Origin: Beverwykella pulmonaria
Taxonomy: Eukaryota > Ascomycota > Dothideomycetes > Pleosporales > Melanommataceae
Assembly (NCBI GenBank): GCA_001599595.1
Contig: BCHH01000018.1
Coordinates: forward strand, 62,001 to 126,000
Length of the DNA: 64,000 nucleotides
Direction of reading: 5' to 3'
This document shows, in pieces, positions 1 through 12,025 of the stretch (positions within the stretch are counted from its first letter, which is position 1; the number at the start of each line of letters is the position of its first letter). The position numbers and the translations under genes were made by a program. Below the pieces are notes generated by a model. It made no database searches and was not told the origin of the DNA. It worked only from the letters and a program-made list of their open reading frames with translations.

Positions 1-616
1 AAGCGACGCTCACATCTTTCATTCGTCGTGTGATAGTGTACAATCGCTAGGGCACGTGTCTGGTATACTTGCCCTAGACTTTCGTTTCTCCCGCCGCGGG
101 CGCAACTCCATCGCCCTCACTACTCGTCTCCCCTCCCTTCAGCTCCCAGCCTCGACCTCGGTATCTCTTGTTCACAGTCCCGGAAGGGCCGCTAATGCGG
201 GAGGGGATGCGGGGTAGCTGCTTGCCGCCTTGGGATCACGATGCAGGTGTGTCACGGCTCGGTTGTGGGGCCAGGCTGGAAGGACTAGGACTGTCGAGCA
301 TTGCGGCGGTGACAACATGAGCTTGGAATTTGAAAAAGTTATGAATCTTAATCAATTGTGGAGCTTCAGTGGTCCGAGGTAGAGCCAGATTAAGACTCAC
401 CTAACCTGACTTCCAATGGCCCAGCCTGATTCCACATCCGGAACCCCAATCTGTGAAATAATAACCTTTATGAAACCCTTCCTAAGCCTGAAAATTTTTA
501 CTTCATAACTGACAAGACCAGAGACATTCCAATGCGCGAGAAAGACAGGATAGAGACCGTACGCCGCGGCCTCCAGCGTACACAGCCAAGAGCGCGAATA
601 ATACGAGACGACATCT
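1..616. other. Intergenic, no gene seen
   Basis: No convincing coding exon on either strand. The last part probably holds the 3' untranslated region of the minus-strand gene that ends at 617. Confidence 0.5.
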
Positions 617-2631
617 CTACATGAGCATCATCACAGCGCAAACCACCATGAGTGCAGTCTGTGCGATCCAACTCGGGGACACAGCATGAGCCCCATTGAC
701 CTTCTTCTCCGCTACCGTAGCGACAGACATACCCGTCTCCTTCCCGTACGCCAAACACGCTGTTGGTAAAGCCGACGTAGTGCTCCAAATGCCATAGTCG
801 AACTTCACCGGGGGCACAAGTGGCATGTCGACCTTGGCCTCGAACTCGAAGCCGACAGCCATGCCCAAGTTCGCCTCAATATGCGTAAGGTTTTTGAAGG
901 CTTCTTGGAATTTGGAATTTGTCTGTCCCTTGCCTGTCTCGCAGTTTGCGTTGACACCGCTGCTAGCGAGTTGCGTCATCGTGGTATTGATGTAGGGCAG
1001 ATCGAGGAATGGACCGCCGAGGAGTTGAAGCTTGTCGTCGAAGAATGACATGCCGATGGGCATGAATGGACGCAGACCAGCTTTGAGGTTCAATTGTATG
1101 TCAGAGGCATTGGCGTTGAAGGGCAGTGATTCAACGGTTGTTTTGTCGAAGCCCGTGACTTTGCTTTGGTTGAACTGGCCGACGTCGAGCCGGATGGTGG
1201 ATTTGTCAGGGACCTAGTGCATCGTTAGTGGGAGATGGGGCAGCAATGGCGAAAGGAGTGAGACTAACATTGACTTTGAAGCCCCATGTCAATTCCACGC
1301 CCCCGGAGATTGTAATGTCGAAGGCGAGTTGAGGCTGGAATAATACCCCCGCAGCACCGAACCCTGGAATCTATGATCGAGTCAGCGCCAACACATGAGA
1401 AGGAAGAAAAGAGGACAGGTAGCATGCAAGGTACTCTTCCAGCATAGAGTGGCATGCAACTTACCTTGAAGCCATAGACCGGAATTGAAAACAAGTCATA
1501 GGTGAACCCCCCGCTGGCTGAAGGGACAGCTCTCAACAGAATAGATGATTCAAAGTTGTCCAATTCTAGTTGAAAGAATCCACTTTTGATGAAGTCTAGT
1601 TCACTGTCTGGGCCAAACGCTTGCTTAGTTAATTCATCCCAGGGAGTCAAGTTAATCTCGCCCTGCGTGAGAACAAGCTGTCCCTTTGTGGTGCACTGCT
1701 TGCATCCCACTGTGAAGGGGAGAGGTGAGCCAAGTGTAAGTCCGCCAAGCGAGAATGTTGTGTCTCTCTGATCGTTTGACAAGTCAAATGTGACTGACTC
1801 AGCAGTGGGCGTCGAGGTTGGTATGAGGCTCGACGCAGCGGATGCGACATCATAGGATCCCGTAATAGTTCCAGACTGGCGGCGGGCTAGTCGGTCGTGT
1901 CCATGAAGGTAGTGAGGATCGGTCGTCTGGCCGAACTTGATTTTCTGCGTGCGGAAGCTCTTGAGCCAGGTCGTCTCCTGAACACTCAGAACGATCCGTG
2001 AATTACTCTCGTCGTACTCGATACCGGAAATACTACAAACGTTAGATACAATCTTCATCTAAGGGGCGTCAATTTACTTGAAGACTCTATGAGCACTAGA
2101 CTCGCTGCAGGAGGAATGTGAAGCCACAACAAGTCCCTCTTTCAAGGACTCGCAGGCACCTCTCGCGTTTTCGAAGGAAGTACTCTCGCGGAATGCTAGT
2201 GTCATGGTCGACTTCGAACACTCCACCGTGTCAAGAAGGTGTTCGAAATCCTCAACAAGAAGAGCGGGTCGGTCTCCGCTAAGGTGAACACTGGACGCAA
2301 AAGTAGTGCCATCAACATAACTATTATCTGTAGGGGAGAAGTGAGTAGTTGATCGTTGAGGGATAAACAGATGTCAACAATAAACACGCAGGTGATTGTG
2401 GAGGTATAAGAATAAGGAATTCAAGGGAAAGGGGCACATGCCTTCCGCATAAGTAAGAACAATGTGGTTCTTCGTTACGATGTCGTCCGAGCGCTTCAGG
2501 ATGTCTGCATGTCTCCTCGCCGCCTTCAGTGGTCGATACTCCAAGGATTCGAAGCCCTGATGGAGGCTTTCTGGGAACGACAGTGTAGCTTCCAGGAAAC
2601 AGGCAACGGCGAGGAAAATTTTTGACCGCAT
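617..2631 (-). CDS. Secreted GPI-anchor-type protein, unknown function (DUF7029/DUF7223-like)
   Basis: Five exons on the minus strand: 2631-2442, 2327-2078, 2032-1465, 1370-1269, 1213-617, giving 568 residues. The protein starts with a signal peptide (MRSKIFLAVACFLEATLS), continues through a region reading HIVLTYAE..DNSYVDGTTF and a long beta-rich middle with paired cysteines (VGCKQC), and ends in a hydrophobic tail (SWIAQTALMVVCAVMMLM) like a GPI-attachment signal. It is probably displayed on the plasma membrane or cell wall. The layout recalls uncharacterised fungal proteins with DUF7029 and DUF7223; that is from memory, not a search. Intron 1 begins with GC instead of GT (AAG|GCATGT) and must be spliced to join the N-terminal blocks in frame. 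The start at 2631 is chosen because the signal peptide begins there; an in-frame upstream Met adds a charged, non-signal stretch. Confidence 0.75.
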
Positions 2632-4541
2632 TATGAGTGATGGCTCTTCTGATTTAAAAAATATTTGCGAGATCAAAATATGGGACGTGAAACCCACTAG
2701 GGATGAAGAAACAGCACATGAAGGCCTGTGGGTTATATATTTCGGCCTTCGACTCCATGGCTAAACAAGGCACCTATTGAAGGCAACAAATCCAAACAGA
2801 ACCTGGCATGCAGTCCTCCCGTTGTGGGTGTTCGACGTGGGGTGGGTGTGTTGAATGTATTCGTATAACGTCGGCCTAGCCGTAGAACGACTGAACCACG
2901 CAGATACCAAATATAGTTACGCCAAATGGCATATTATATGCGCTGCATAATCCCAACCAGAGCCCGCGATAGTTTAGGGGCAGAAATATGAGGCTCTTGG
3001 TACCACTTCCTTCACCCTATCAAGCATTCTCTTAAGCGTACCGCAGCTGGACCCGGAAGGATCTGCTTACACATTGCCGATACGACAGGGGCGTTTCCAG
3101 GCGTTGTTCCTCGCTCATAGTAAGGGTCTATCTCGTGCCTTCAAAGGACGGCAAAAAGCAAAGGTCAGCGAGCGGACCAATGGTCTCTGCAGGAATTTCT
3201 TGACCTTCCCGTCCCGGACTTCAGCTTCAGCATGTGCCTTGTGCACAGCAGAAGTGATACGGGGAATGTGATACATGGTGGGACAGATCAGCCGGGGTAG
3301 TGGGGGCGGAAGTGCAAGGCTGAGGCTCAGCCTCGTGGAGTTTTAGTCGTTAGTTTTGAAACCTGACATTCATAATCAGTGGCTGAAAGAGAAATAGAAT
3401 CAAGACGGTGATTAGTAGAAAAACCAATGTTGTTCGATCTGCAAGCCTACACACCTCGGACTCATCTCACCAACTCGGCCGCGGAGGAGACCAGGAAGTA
3501 CATTGTTACACTCGGCTGTGCTGGTATGTAGAGGTTAGTCAGTCTGGGCTGTGTCCTTGTGTAGTTAATCGGCAGAGAGGTTGTTCGGTGGCCTAACTTG
3601 TAGATGCCTGACCCTGTCTCTTGGGAAGGCTGTGCTGTATTTTATTCTATGGCAAGTGAGCACCATTATCCCACACCTCACATATCTCCTCGTGTACACT
3701 ACCTGTATTCTGAACGGATCGCAGAATAGAGGAATATATTGTTGGTCTCAATGCATACCATGGTTGATTGCCTGTCCTACCGCAAATATATGCAGTGATA
3801 CGGGCCACTTATCCAACCCCTCGGTCTGATGGCTTTGCATTCATGATATCCGAATGGTAGTCAGATTTGACATCTCCTCGCTTTGAGAAAGGGTGCCTTA
3901 GGCCACGGGGATGAACCAGGATTCGGCCAGGGTGTTAATCCGCTCATTTTGGAAGATGCTTCCGGAAGCGGTTCATGATAAAACTTGCGATAGGATCTGC
4001 GAGGTTGCATGCGCCGTACGAGGGGGCATTTTGTAACTGGTCAGTTGCTTGAGGCGAACTGCTTCCGTGCAAGGTTTTTGCAACAGCATGGAATGTGAGA
4101 CAATTGGCGGAATGAGACAGCCGATGGCGTCCAGTGCTGTAGGAGCCACACGGTAGAACGTAATGCGAGAAACATACTGGTGACGATATATGATATCGCC
4201 GGATCTAGTTAGCAGCCGAAAGGTCTTTGGAGAACCGAGCCTTAATGACATGTGCAGCGATCTCGGTGTGGGGCCATGGAATATCTCCGAACGACTGACC
4301 GGTGACTGGCGTAGTCAATTCTAGGCCAGAAGCTGAACATTGGGAGGTTGGGATAGGACAAGGAGCGAGGGGAAGAGAGAGTGCAAGGCAGGCGTCATGC
4401 ACTGGACAGGCGGCGCTAGAAAATCTCGACTTTGACCGACGTCCTCCAACCTCCAGCATCAATTTATCCAGCATGATTCGATAGCATTGACCGTGTTTTA
4501 CTTTAGACATCTCTTTCTGTTTCCTATAGATTCATTTCATT
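2632..4541. other. Gene-poor interval
   Basis: Only short open frames without family motifs or credible splice chains. I see no RNA gene, transposon or repeat here. Confidence 0.45.
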
Positions 4542-5695
4542 ATGGACCGGCACCAGCTAGCCGTCTCTGAAGTGGCAGCAAAAGTGAAGGACTATTTCTC
4601 CCGCAAAGAGGCATTCCGGATATCCCACGGTTCAACCAACAGCACGTGTCCATGCATTAAGAAACGCGTTGTTGACATAAGCGAACTTGGCCATTTACTC
4701 GAAGTTGATATCCAGGCTCGAACAGCGCTCGTGGAGCTAAATGTGCCCATGGATCGGCTCGTAGAGGCGACCTTGCCACACGGCCTGGTCCCTCCGGTGG
4801 TAATGGAATTCCCTGAAATCAATGTGAGAGGCGGGTACGCAGGCACAGCTGGCGAGAGCAGCTCCTTAGATATGGCTTTTTCAACAGGACTATCAATTCA
4901 GTCAAGATGGTCTTGGCGGACGGCGAAGTGGTGACGGCATCTGAGAAACAGAACAAGGACCTATTCCGTGGAGCTGCAGGTGCAGTGGGAACTCTGGGCG
5001 TTACAACCCTAGTCAAGCTTCAACTTATTAAGGCGAAGAAATTTGTCAAGACCACATATTACCCCACCTTGAGTGTGGCTGCTGCGATTGACGGGGTCAA
5101 GAAGCAGACGAAGAACGAGGAGAAACCACTATGTTGACGGAATCCTGTTTTCTCAGACCTCTTGTGCCGTCATCACGGGGAAATGACAAATGATATGCCA
5201 GCCAGCGCAACGATACAAACGTTCAGCCACCCCTAGGATCCTTGGTTCTACCTGCATGTTGAAGAGAAAACTTGGCTCACAACTGAGCCCTTTACTAAAT
5301 ACATCCTGCTGGCTGAGTACATGTTTCGCTACAATCGTGGTGGCTTCTGGGTCAGCAGGTCTGCCTTTAAGTACATAAACTTCCCTTTCAACAAATATAC
5401 GCACTGGTTCCTCGACGAACTTTGCCACACGAGGATGCTATACCGCGCATTCCACGCCAGCGGCGAAGTGAGTCGGTACGTGGTCTAAGATATGGCGCTT
5501 CTATACCCGAATGCGGAGAAGTTCATCGACTATACAGCGGAGACATTCGATATTTGGCCAATGTGGCTGTGCCCGCTGAAGCAGAGCCCGCAACCAACCA
5601 TGCACCCCTATACTAAGGGTGATCTGGCCGACGAGCAAATGTTGAACATTGAGCTCTGGGGGTTTGGGCCAATGCGAATATTTGCCTGGCTATAG
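4542..5695 (+). pseudogene. Decayed FAD-linked oxidoreductase, delta(24)-sterol reductase (DHCR24)-like
   Basis: Strong similarity, from memory, to ascomycete FAD-binding proteins related to delta(24)-sterol reductase: RISHGSTNST, VELNVPMDRLVEATLPHG, GGYAGTAGESSS and LFRGAAGAVGTLGVTTLV are the FAD-binding (PCMH-type) blocks. The blocks follow one another in order but in different frames. Frame breaks lie near 4865 (after GESSS), near 5130 (before YVDGILFSQ) and near 5185 (after AVITGK). In-frame stops follow at about 5235 (TAG after FSHP) and 5488 (TAA after SRYVV). The C-terminal end after ELWGFGP is missing. The intact family is about 500 residues; about 385 are recognisable here. At least three frameshifts and two stops make it a dead copy. 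The TAA could come from CAA, which fits C-to-T decay, but one event proves nothing about RIP. Confidence 0.85.
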
Positions 5696-6362
5696 AGTGA
5701 GCCTCAATTTCGTAGATATGGTGTAGAGGTGCAGTAAAATAGGAGATAGTCCTGTGCAAACATTTCCTTTTCTTATACCTAGATATGGAAGCCTTCAGCA
5801 GATCATAAATTTCTCGTTTGTTTCTATCACGGTATATCACGTGTATATCACGTGTACCATATGATCTTGGACACCGTGTACTGTGCGCTTAGTCACATGT
5901 CCCGATGAGTCATGGCTGGATATATATGCTCGTTGATCTCCATAGCTTCTGAATCAACTCAGTCCCTCATTATTATCTCGTCCATATAACGTGGCCACAA
6001 TCTCCAACAGTTTCCTAATTGCCTGTAGAGATTGTAGTCCAGAGAATAACAGTTACGTTGACATGGCGCTGATCCTAGTCGTGTTCTTGACCGGTAAATT
6101 CGCAGTAGATTGAGGTAATGGGAGAGGAACTACGGGATCTTGCGGTTCTGCTAGAATATGTTTCCAAAGTGGAGTCAAGGATCAATTTAAGTAGCTGGAA
6201 GCAATATTTTTTATCGGTGAGATCGCCTCTCCATTGCGACTTCGGGATTTGATCTTAAATGCTATGTTGACCGTGCTGGTCAGCGTGTCTGGATGCGTCT
6301 CCCCAAGTCATATCCATCACTTGCACTTCTAGTCCCTCGACTTCCTTCCACAACTCTCGGGG
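5696..6362. other. Intergenic, no gene seen
   Basis: AT-rich spacer between the reductase pseudogene and the 3' end of the HET gene. No feature recognised. Confidence 0.45.
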
Positions 6363-8434
6363 CTAAATGACCGTGTATTTATAAGCTGGCAGCTGCTTCA
6401 ATGCTTCTTGATCACGGCGATACCCCACGGAAAACGCTCCAACACGACGAAAAGTATTGCACTCGACCTCTTCGAGTAGCAGACCTAGCAGCCGCATGCT
6501 GGAATTCGTGTTCTCCGTCCACTTTTCGCATTCATATATTGGGGCGCACCAGACGCTTTTTTCGAGATTCGCTTCATCAAAATCATCAAAGATGGCGTCG
6601 TTCCACGCATCATCCCGGAAATAGGTAGTCTCTATGTTTGCTGCAGCATTCTCGCCATTGCTCTCTGAAGCCCGTTGGCTGAAAATCAGTGAAATGCAGT
6701 ACGAAATCCCTTGCACTCTCTCTACACCCCGACCAAGTGCTTCTACCCCAATCTCTTTGCAAATAATATTTGCTTTTACGAGTGGTCCAACTATGCAGAT
6801 TGAAAGAGGGCAGTCCGATAGAAGTCCTGTGGAATCCGTTTCGCTGTCCTCTTTCACTTCCCAAAGAGAGATGAGAAGCGATTCTGAAGCCCCTGAAGCC
6901 CACTCAGTCCATATTGGGCATTCTAACGAAGCCCAAGACCATGAAGGAGCTCGATATCTATCGGGGCGTACTCTTGGCCACTTGCCTTTGTCCATCGCAG
7001 CTCTAGTCCAAAGAAGACAGTATGGAAGATCAGCTTCCCACATCCCAGCCCAGCAGTGGCCACGAGCAAGTCCTCTGCTTTTAAGGGTGGAGATCAGACC
7101 AGAGAGGGCAACCAGTTTGTCTCTACTAAATGTGAGCTCACACTTGCTATACTCCTGAACTAACACAGACCAGGCACCGTCGTCTTCGATAAAGTCCGTT
7201 CGCCAAAATCTGTTTCGTCTGTCGTGGAAAGGCCTTAATACGTCCGGCACTTGAATTGGGTATGATTCAGTGGCTGAAATGGTTCGACATTCCCAAATGA
7301 GTTCTGACCTAGCAAAATGGATGATCCGTGTTGCAAGAAACCTTTCCTGCATAACCCATGCCCGTCGAAGTAGTGGTTGGCTTAGGAAGCTCTTGGCCCA
7401 TTCGATATCGTTTTCCACGACTACGAATTTACTTTCAGGAACTGCTCCCCAAGATATTAGCCCCGCCGAAGGCCTGTCTCTTGTAGCGTCAAAGAGGCTG
7501 CTGTCGCAATCGGCGGATCCCGTCGCTGCAATGTTAATAATGGCGTAAGAGTAGATTTTCCCCATCAGGCTTGATTCCCTTGCCCAGTCTTCCTCGGAAT
7601 CCTGGCATATGCACAGGGAGTCAATCCACAGGTACCGAATACCTAGTTGCCAGCATACAAGAATAGCTTCCGTAAAGACTTTTGGGAGGTTTTCACGAGG
7701 AACTCCTTGCTTCATTTGACGCATATTTCGCGTCAGAAGCCGAAGAGGATGAGATTTCCCCCAGCAGTGGCTCAGAGTAGCATAAGCTGGGGCGCAGTTG
7801 TCGATATTCTTGCTGTCAATTGTGTTACCATTCTTAGTTGTGATAAGTTTGGCTGGTTCTGAAGAGGACGGTTGGCCAATGTCCAATAATCGGGAGGGGA
7901 GATAGGAGTCATCAAAGATTGGCCGGCACTCCTTATGGTTTTCTAAACAGTCTCGATACCATCTTAACAATGTTTCCTGGGAACTTGTTGGTTCTGTGTT
8001 TTTGGAGTCGCAATGTTCTGCTGGATTATCTAAATCAGTTAGTTTCACGCATGAATCTAAATTATAGGTGATATACATGGTAACAAGTCAAACGTCATAA
8101 GACGGTGAATCTCATCATATCCTAGAGCCCGAAAAACTTCGATTTGGAGTTCCATTCTGCGACCCTGCTTTATTGCATGCTCAATGCTTGCACTCTGGTG
8201 GACAACCTTGAATGACGTTCTAACTTCAACATTGGGCCAGTTTTCTTTTCCAAATCCAACAATGCATTCCAGCCAAATCGCTTTGCATATCCTGCAACTT
8301 TGAGATGCAGATTCCCTGAGTCCGATGAGATCGTTGTGATGGGGCCCGTTTCCAAAGTGAGACCGTTCATCTGCAAAGTTCCAACTCTTTGAGAATATTG
8401 CAAGGCAGGTGTCGCAGAACATAACTGCATGCAT
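6363..8434 (-). CDS. HET-domain heterokaryon incompatibility protein
   Basis: Two exons, 8434-8077 and 8029-6363, split by a 47-nt intron with an ACTAAC branch site; 674 residues. The N-terminal part carries the paired-cysteine zone common in this class (FCDTCLAIF, then SCRICKAIW). The HET domain (PF06985 type) follows at about 200-330: YATLSHCWG (202-210), a stretch on seeing how the claim is settled by prior elders (ENLPKVFTEAI), LWIDSLCICQDSEEDW, and the IYSYAIINIAATGS block. The C-terminal region has the usual WAGMWEADLP and APSWSWASLE motifs. HET proteins trigger growth arrest or cell death when incompatible fungal cells fuse, often downstream of STAND/NLR receptors. The two candidate starts MHAVMFCD and MFCD lie 12 nt apart. 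No break is visible, so it looks functional. Confidence 0.85.
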
Positions 8435-9491
8435 ATGGTAGGAGGTTGTAAAACGGCTGCTGATATCGGGAAATCTTGCATTTAGATTAATGGATGTGTT
8501 GCGAAATGTGAACAGAGCATATTTGGTAAGGCTGCAGTTGAGGTGGAACGCGAGTTTGGCAGTCCTCTGAAGGACTTTAAGACATCTCTAGAAACTCGAT
8601 AGATATAATTTTTGACGAGGAGGAAGTAGATTCGGTCAATAGGAAATGGAGGAAGGTGACCAATGCACTGGATTTGAGTTGGGAAATGATAATCACAAAA
8701 CAACCCAGAGAAATTCGCGAAGGGTGGCTAAACAGAGAATGAGAGACAGGGGAACAAGATGAGGTAGTCGTGTCGGAAGCTGGAGTTCTTGCGTTGCTCG
8801 TGCCTTGCTGCACTATGCTCGCTGGAACTGAATCGTTGCGATAAGTGTCGTGGCGGGCGTAGGTCATCGCATAAGCTAGGCAGCACGCCCTGCTTTGCCG
8901 GATGATGGGCACAGCTGCAGTGGGGTGGGGGCGACTAGAGTCAGCGCCCATCTTTACCTCTACCGGTACCACGCCATAGCCCAGACCTTTAGGCTTCAGC
9001 TTTAGCACATTGCTTCGCTCTCCGCTATTATTTCTTGAAAGGTAGACAGGAACCCCTTCCCCCCTCCCTCCCAAATTGTTCGTTGAGTTCATAGGGTTGA
9101 CGCTTGTATGCACCTGGAGAACTCAATTAGGCAATACGTAAAAGCATTATTAAAAAGCAGTGTATCAGAGGGACTTAGTAAACAAATGTTTTATTCGTAG
9201 GTGCACATGCGTTCATATTGTGCGTTTTGAGTTTGGATTTTCCTCGAGTGAATTGTTGCCCGGTTTGCTTACAACCGCTTTCCGTACTGGGGACAGCTGG
9301 TCCTGTTGTCAGGGTAAAGTGGGGTGGAGCGGAGTGGAACAATAAGCGTCCAAGCCGCGTCGGCTGTCTGCCAAGTCGGGCAGGCCGCGCAGAAATCGCG
9401 GCTAACACGGATCACTCAATCCCCACTTTTGTCCTCAACTCGCTTATCTAAAGTCTTTCACAACGTCTCTCAGCTAAATGCGACTTTAGCA
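8435..9491. other. Intergenic with unsupported open frames
   Basis: A 178-codon minus-strand open frame (8577-9113) has no recognisable motif and a low-complexity Ser/Thr-rich composition, so I do not call it. The right end is GC-rich and probably holds the promoter of the ankyrin gene starting at 9492. Confidence 0.4.
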
Positions 9492-10019
9492 ATGCAGCTA
9501 CTTTATCTAGCAGATGAATTACTTTGTTGCATATCAGAAACCCTAGAAATAGAGAGAGATATTAACGCCTTTGCACAAGCTAGCCGCCGCCTTTACCGTC
9601 TACTAAACACCTATCTCTACCGTTACAACATACAACATTCTAAAAGCTCGGCGTTATTATGGGCTGCCCAACACGGCCAAGAGGCAACGGCTCAAAAGCT
9701 ACTAAGAGAAAGAGATGATAACCAAGCCACAAGTGACTGCTATGGGACACAGCTCTGCGTTGCGGCAGAGAAGGGGCATAAAGCGATAGTAAGGCTGCTG
9801 CTCGACAAGGGCACCGACGTTAACGCCCAGGGTGCATACTACGGCAACGCACTTCAGGCAGCTTCATATGGAGGCCACGAGTAAATTGTGCGGCTGCTGC
9901 TTGGCAAAGGCGCCGATGTTAACGCGCAGGGCAGATCCTACAGCAACGCACTCCAGGCGGCTTCATCTGGAGGCCAGGAGCAGATTGTGCGGCTGCTGGT
10001 CGACAAGGCCGCCAACTAG
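9492..10019 (+). pseudogene. F-box-like/ankyrin-repeat protein, interrupted and truncated
   Basis: The ATG at 9492 opens a frame typical of the large ascomycete ankyrin family. An F-box-like N-terminus (LADELLCCISETLEIERD, then NAFAQASRRLYRLLN) is followed by ankyrin units: SALLWAAQHGQEATAQKLL, GTQLCVAAEKGHKAIVRLL, then YGNALQAASYGGHE. A TAA at 9882-9884 stops the frame exactly where the next unit (IVRLLLGKGADVNAQG) continues in the same frame. That unit and another (NALQAASSGGQEQIVRLL) run on to a second stop at 10017-10019. The position before IVRLL is normally Gln, so CAA or CAG to a stop codon is likely. Without the stop the product would still be short, about 175 residues. A shortened 130-residue F-box/ankyrin protein could still be made. 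Confidence 0.75.
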
Positions 10020-10616
10020 CAGGTACAAGGTAGTTCTCCTAGAACCTGTTAATCTGTATGTTCAACCCTTGTTTCAGTATAGCACCAAGGGTGGCGGGGA
10101 AAGCTAAATATGCATGTGATGGAGAGGGAAAATAGGGTGCTTAGAGTTGGTAGGGAAGTGCCATGTTGTCAATAACAGAGTGTTTCCCGCTACGGAGGCT
10201 AGCTCTCTACCTTCTCCATCCTGATAAGGAGTTATTGCTTGCGTCTCTAATAAATAGTGCTAAAGAGGCTAGGAAATATACTTCATCCTACTTTGCTATA
10301 CGGAATTCAAGCCAGTGCAAATGCGGACTAAAATAAACCCAGAGGCATGCTTATCGAATGATATATGAGATTAATGAAAGCAATCTGTCGTTGAAAATTG
10401 CGACCACAAACAGGGAGGACGGCCGACCTGCTCCAGCCACACCCTTGGGAGGTGGCGTATGCGGGGAAAAGCGCGCTCGTGTGCTGCCGCAGACGTGAAG
10501 CAGTATACTATTCCCGATTTGGCTTGGCCAACTTGTGTATCGAATCTTCAATTTTCAATACGAACCCTGACATTCATCCCAAGAACGACGCCGTCTTGTC
10601 GTTCTTTATTGGTTTC
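10020..10616. other. Intergenic, with a fragment of a dispersed repeat
   Basis: Contains a short piece (about 10408-10457) resembling the repeat family seen at 53.8 kb and 58.7 kb. The rest holds no recognisable feature. Confidence 0.4.
10408..10457 (+). repeat. Partial third copy of the 53.8/58.7-kb dispersed repeat
   Basis: The run CAGGGAGGACGGCCGACC followed by a C-rich stretch and GGGAGGTGGCG matches the start of the repeat at 53.86 kb in the same orientation. It shares the GGACGGCCGACC variant with the inverted copy at 58.84 kb. Similarity stops soon after, so it is a short fragment. The match was made by eye. Confidence 0.5.
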
Positions 10617-11635
10617 TCATCCCCGCACCTTGGGTAAAGGATACCCACCCATCTCATCAAAAAACTTCCCTCCGTCAGCCATGACCTGCGCAATCTCGTC
10701 ACCTAGCCACTGCTTGGTCAACGCCGTACGTGCCATCTCAATCTCGCGCACCACCTTTCCAGCGACCTACCCCTGTTAGCGCCAATTACAAATGAAATCA
10801 TGCTAGAGAACTCGCCATGACACTGTGTCCCTTTCTCTGAGGATCTATTGATGTCTGCACGATGGCAGTCGCCACGTCCTCAACCGTGTTTGCTGGGAGC
10901 CCTCTCTCCTTCCACTGTTCGGAATAACCACCGGTGATGTATGTTGGAGTGAAGAAGGGCGCGACAACGTTGACTCGGATCTGCAACTGGTTTGCGACGC
11001 GTTGAGATGAGCGACATAGACCCACCACGCCGTGCTTGGAGGAGATGTACGAAACGACGCCTGTGCCTCCGAAGTAGCCAGATGTTGATGCGATGAGAAT
11101 GATCGATCCTCGGGCGCCGTCCGAGTCCAAGACATTGGACTTCATCGAGTACATTCCCAATCGAAGAGCTGATTCATGTCAGAACAGCAATGCAGGGCGC
11201 TATGGGAAAAGAAGACGAACTGTTCATCGTTCCCTTGAGATTCACATCAATGACTCTATACGCATCTACCGGCTCTTTCAGCTCCCCATTCTCGTCCTCT
11301 TCGAAATCGTAAAACTCTTTGCTCTCCATCATGCCGGCATTCGCGATTACAATGTCGACCTGTCCGAACTTGTCAATTGTCGCCCGGTACAGCGCTTTCA
11401 TGTCTGCCCAAGCCACGATGTTGGCTGAGAGGTATATAGCTCGACTGGGGTCCGAGAGAGAGGCGATCAGGCTTTCAGCCACCTCTCGCGCAAACGGTAG
11501 GTCTGCGATGACTACATTGCAGCCCTTTTCGTGGAACGTGCGTATGGTTTGAGCGCCAATTCCTCCAGCCCCTCCGGTCACGATGACGGTCTTTGGGGAG
11601 CCATCTGCCCGGTGAAAGGATTCTGAGCCCATCAT
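10617..11635 (-). CDS. Short-chain dehydrogenase/reductase (classical SDR)
   Basis: Three exons, 11635-11221, 11168-10816 and 10766-10617; 305 residues. The Rossmann cofactor motif VTGGAGGIG lies near the N-terminus, followed by ADL, the structural IANAGM motif, catalytic Ser in IASTSGYFGG, and the catalytic YxxxK as VSYISSKHGVVGL. It should reduce or oxidise an alcohol/ketone with NAD(P)H in the cytosol; the substrate is unknown. The last intron starts GC (ATG|GCGAGT), has a GCTAAC branch site and ends TAG; splicing it joins GHSVM to VAGKVVREIEMARTAL in frame. The start at 11635 (MMGSES) gives the usual short N-terminus; an in-frame Met at 11710 would add 25 residues. It is divergent from the decarboxylase-like gene, with 390 bp between the starts. 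Confidence 0.85.
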
Positions 11636-12025
11636 GATAAGGCTTGTTAGGAGCAATGGAGCAAGATGTAATTGAAAGGGCCCGTCGAGCGAAAGGACGA
11701 TATATCTCAATCAGCGGGGTATGTCAGTTGGTTACAGGACTCCTTCACTGCGACGACTTGGCAACTCCTTTGCGTCCCATCTCTAGGCTCCGTTAGCCGG
11801 GATGAACACGGGCCCATGACGGGGCCGCGGCGAGGAATTTTCCATGGTCGTGGTAGCGGCGGATTTCGGGGAGGAATGCCTGTCCTCCGAAAGGGTGGGG
11901 TTGCATCGACCCCACCTCGCTCACCCTTTGGGCCTTTGTTTCTTTGGAATTATAACGACACTACGCCACACGATCAGATCTTAACTTCAGCTCAGATATC
12001 AACACCATTCTACACATTAACAGCA
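11636..12025. promoter_or_regulatory. Shared divergent promoter region
   Basis: A 390-bp spacer lies between the SDR start (minus) and the AhpD-like start (plus). It must carry both promoters. I see no specific operator that I can name with confidence. Confidence 0.5.

Noticed and set aside
8577..9113. 178-codon minus-strand open frame
   Set aside because: Low-complexity composition, no motif, no splice partners; probably chance in GC-rich DNA.
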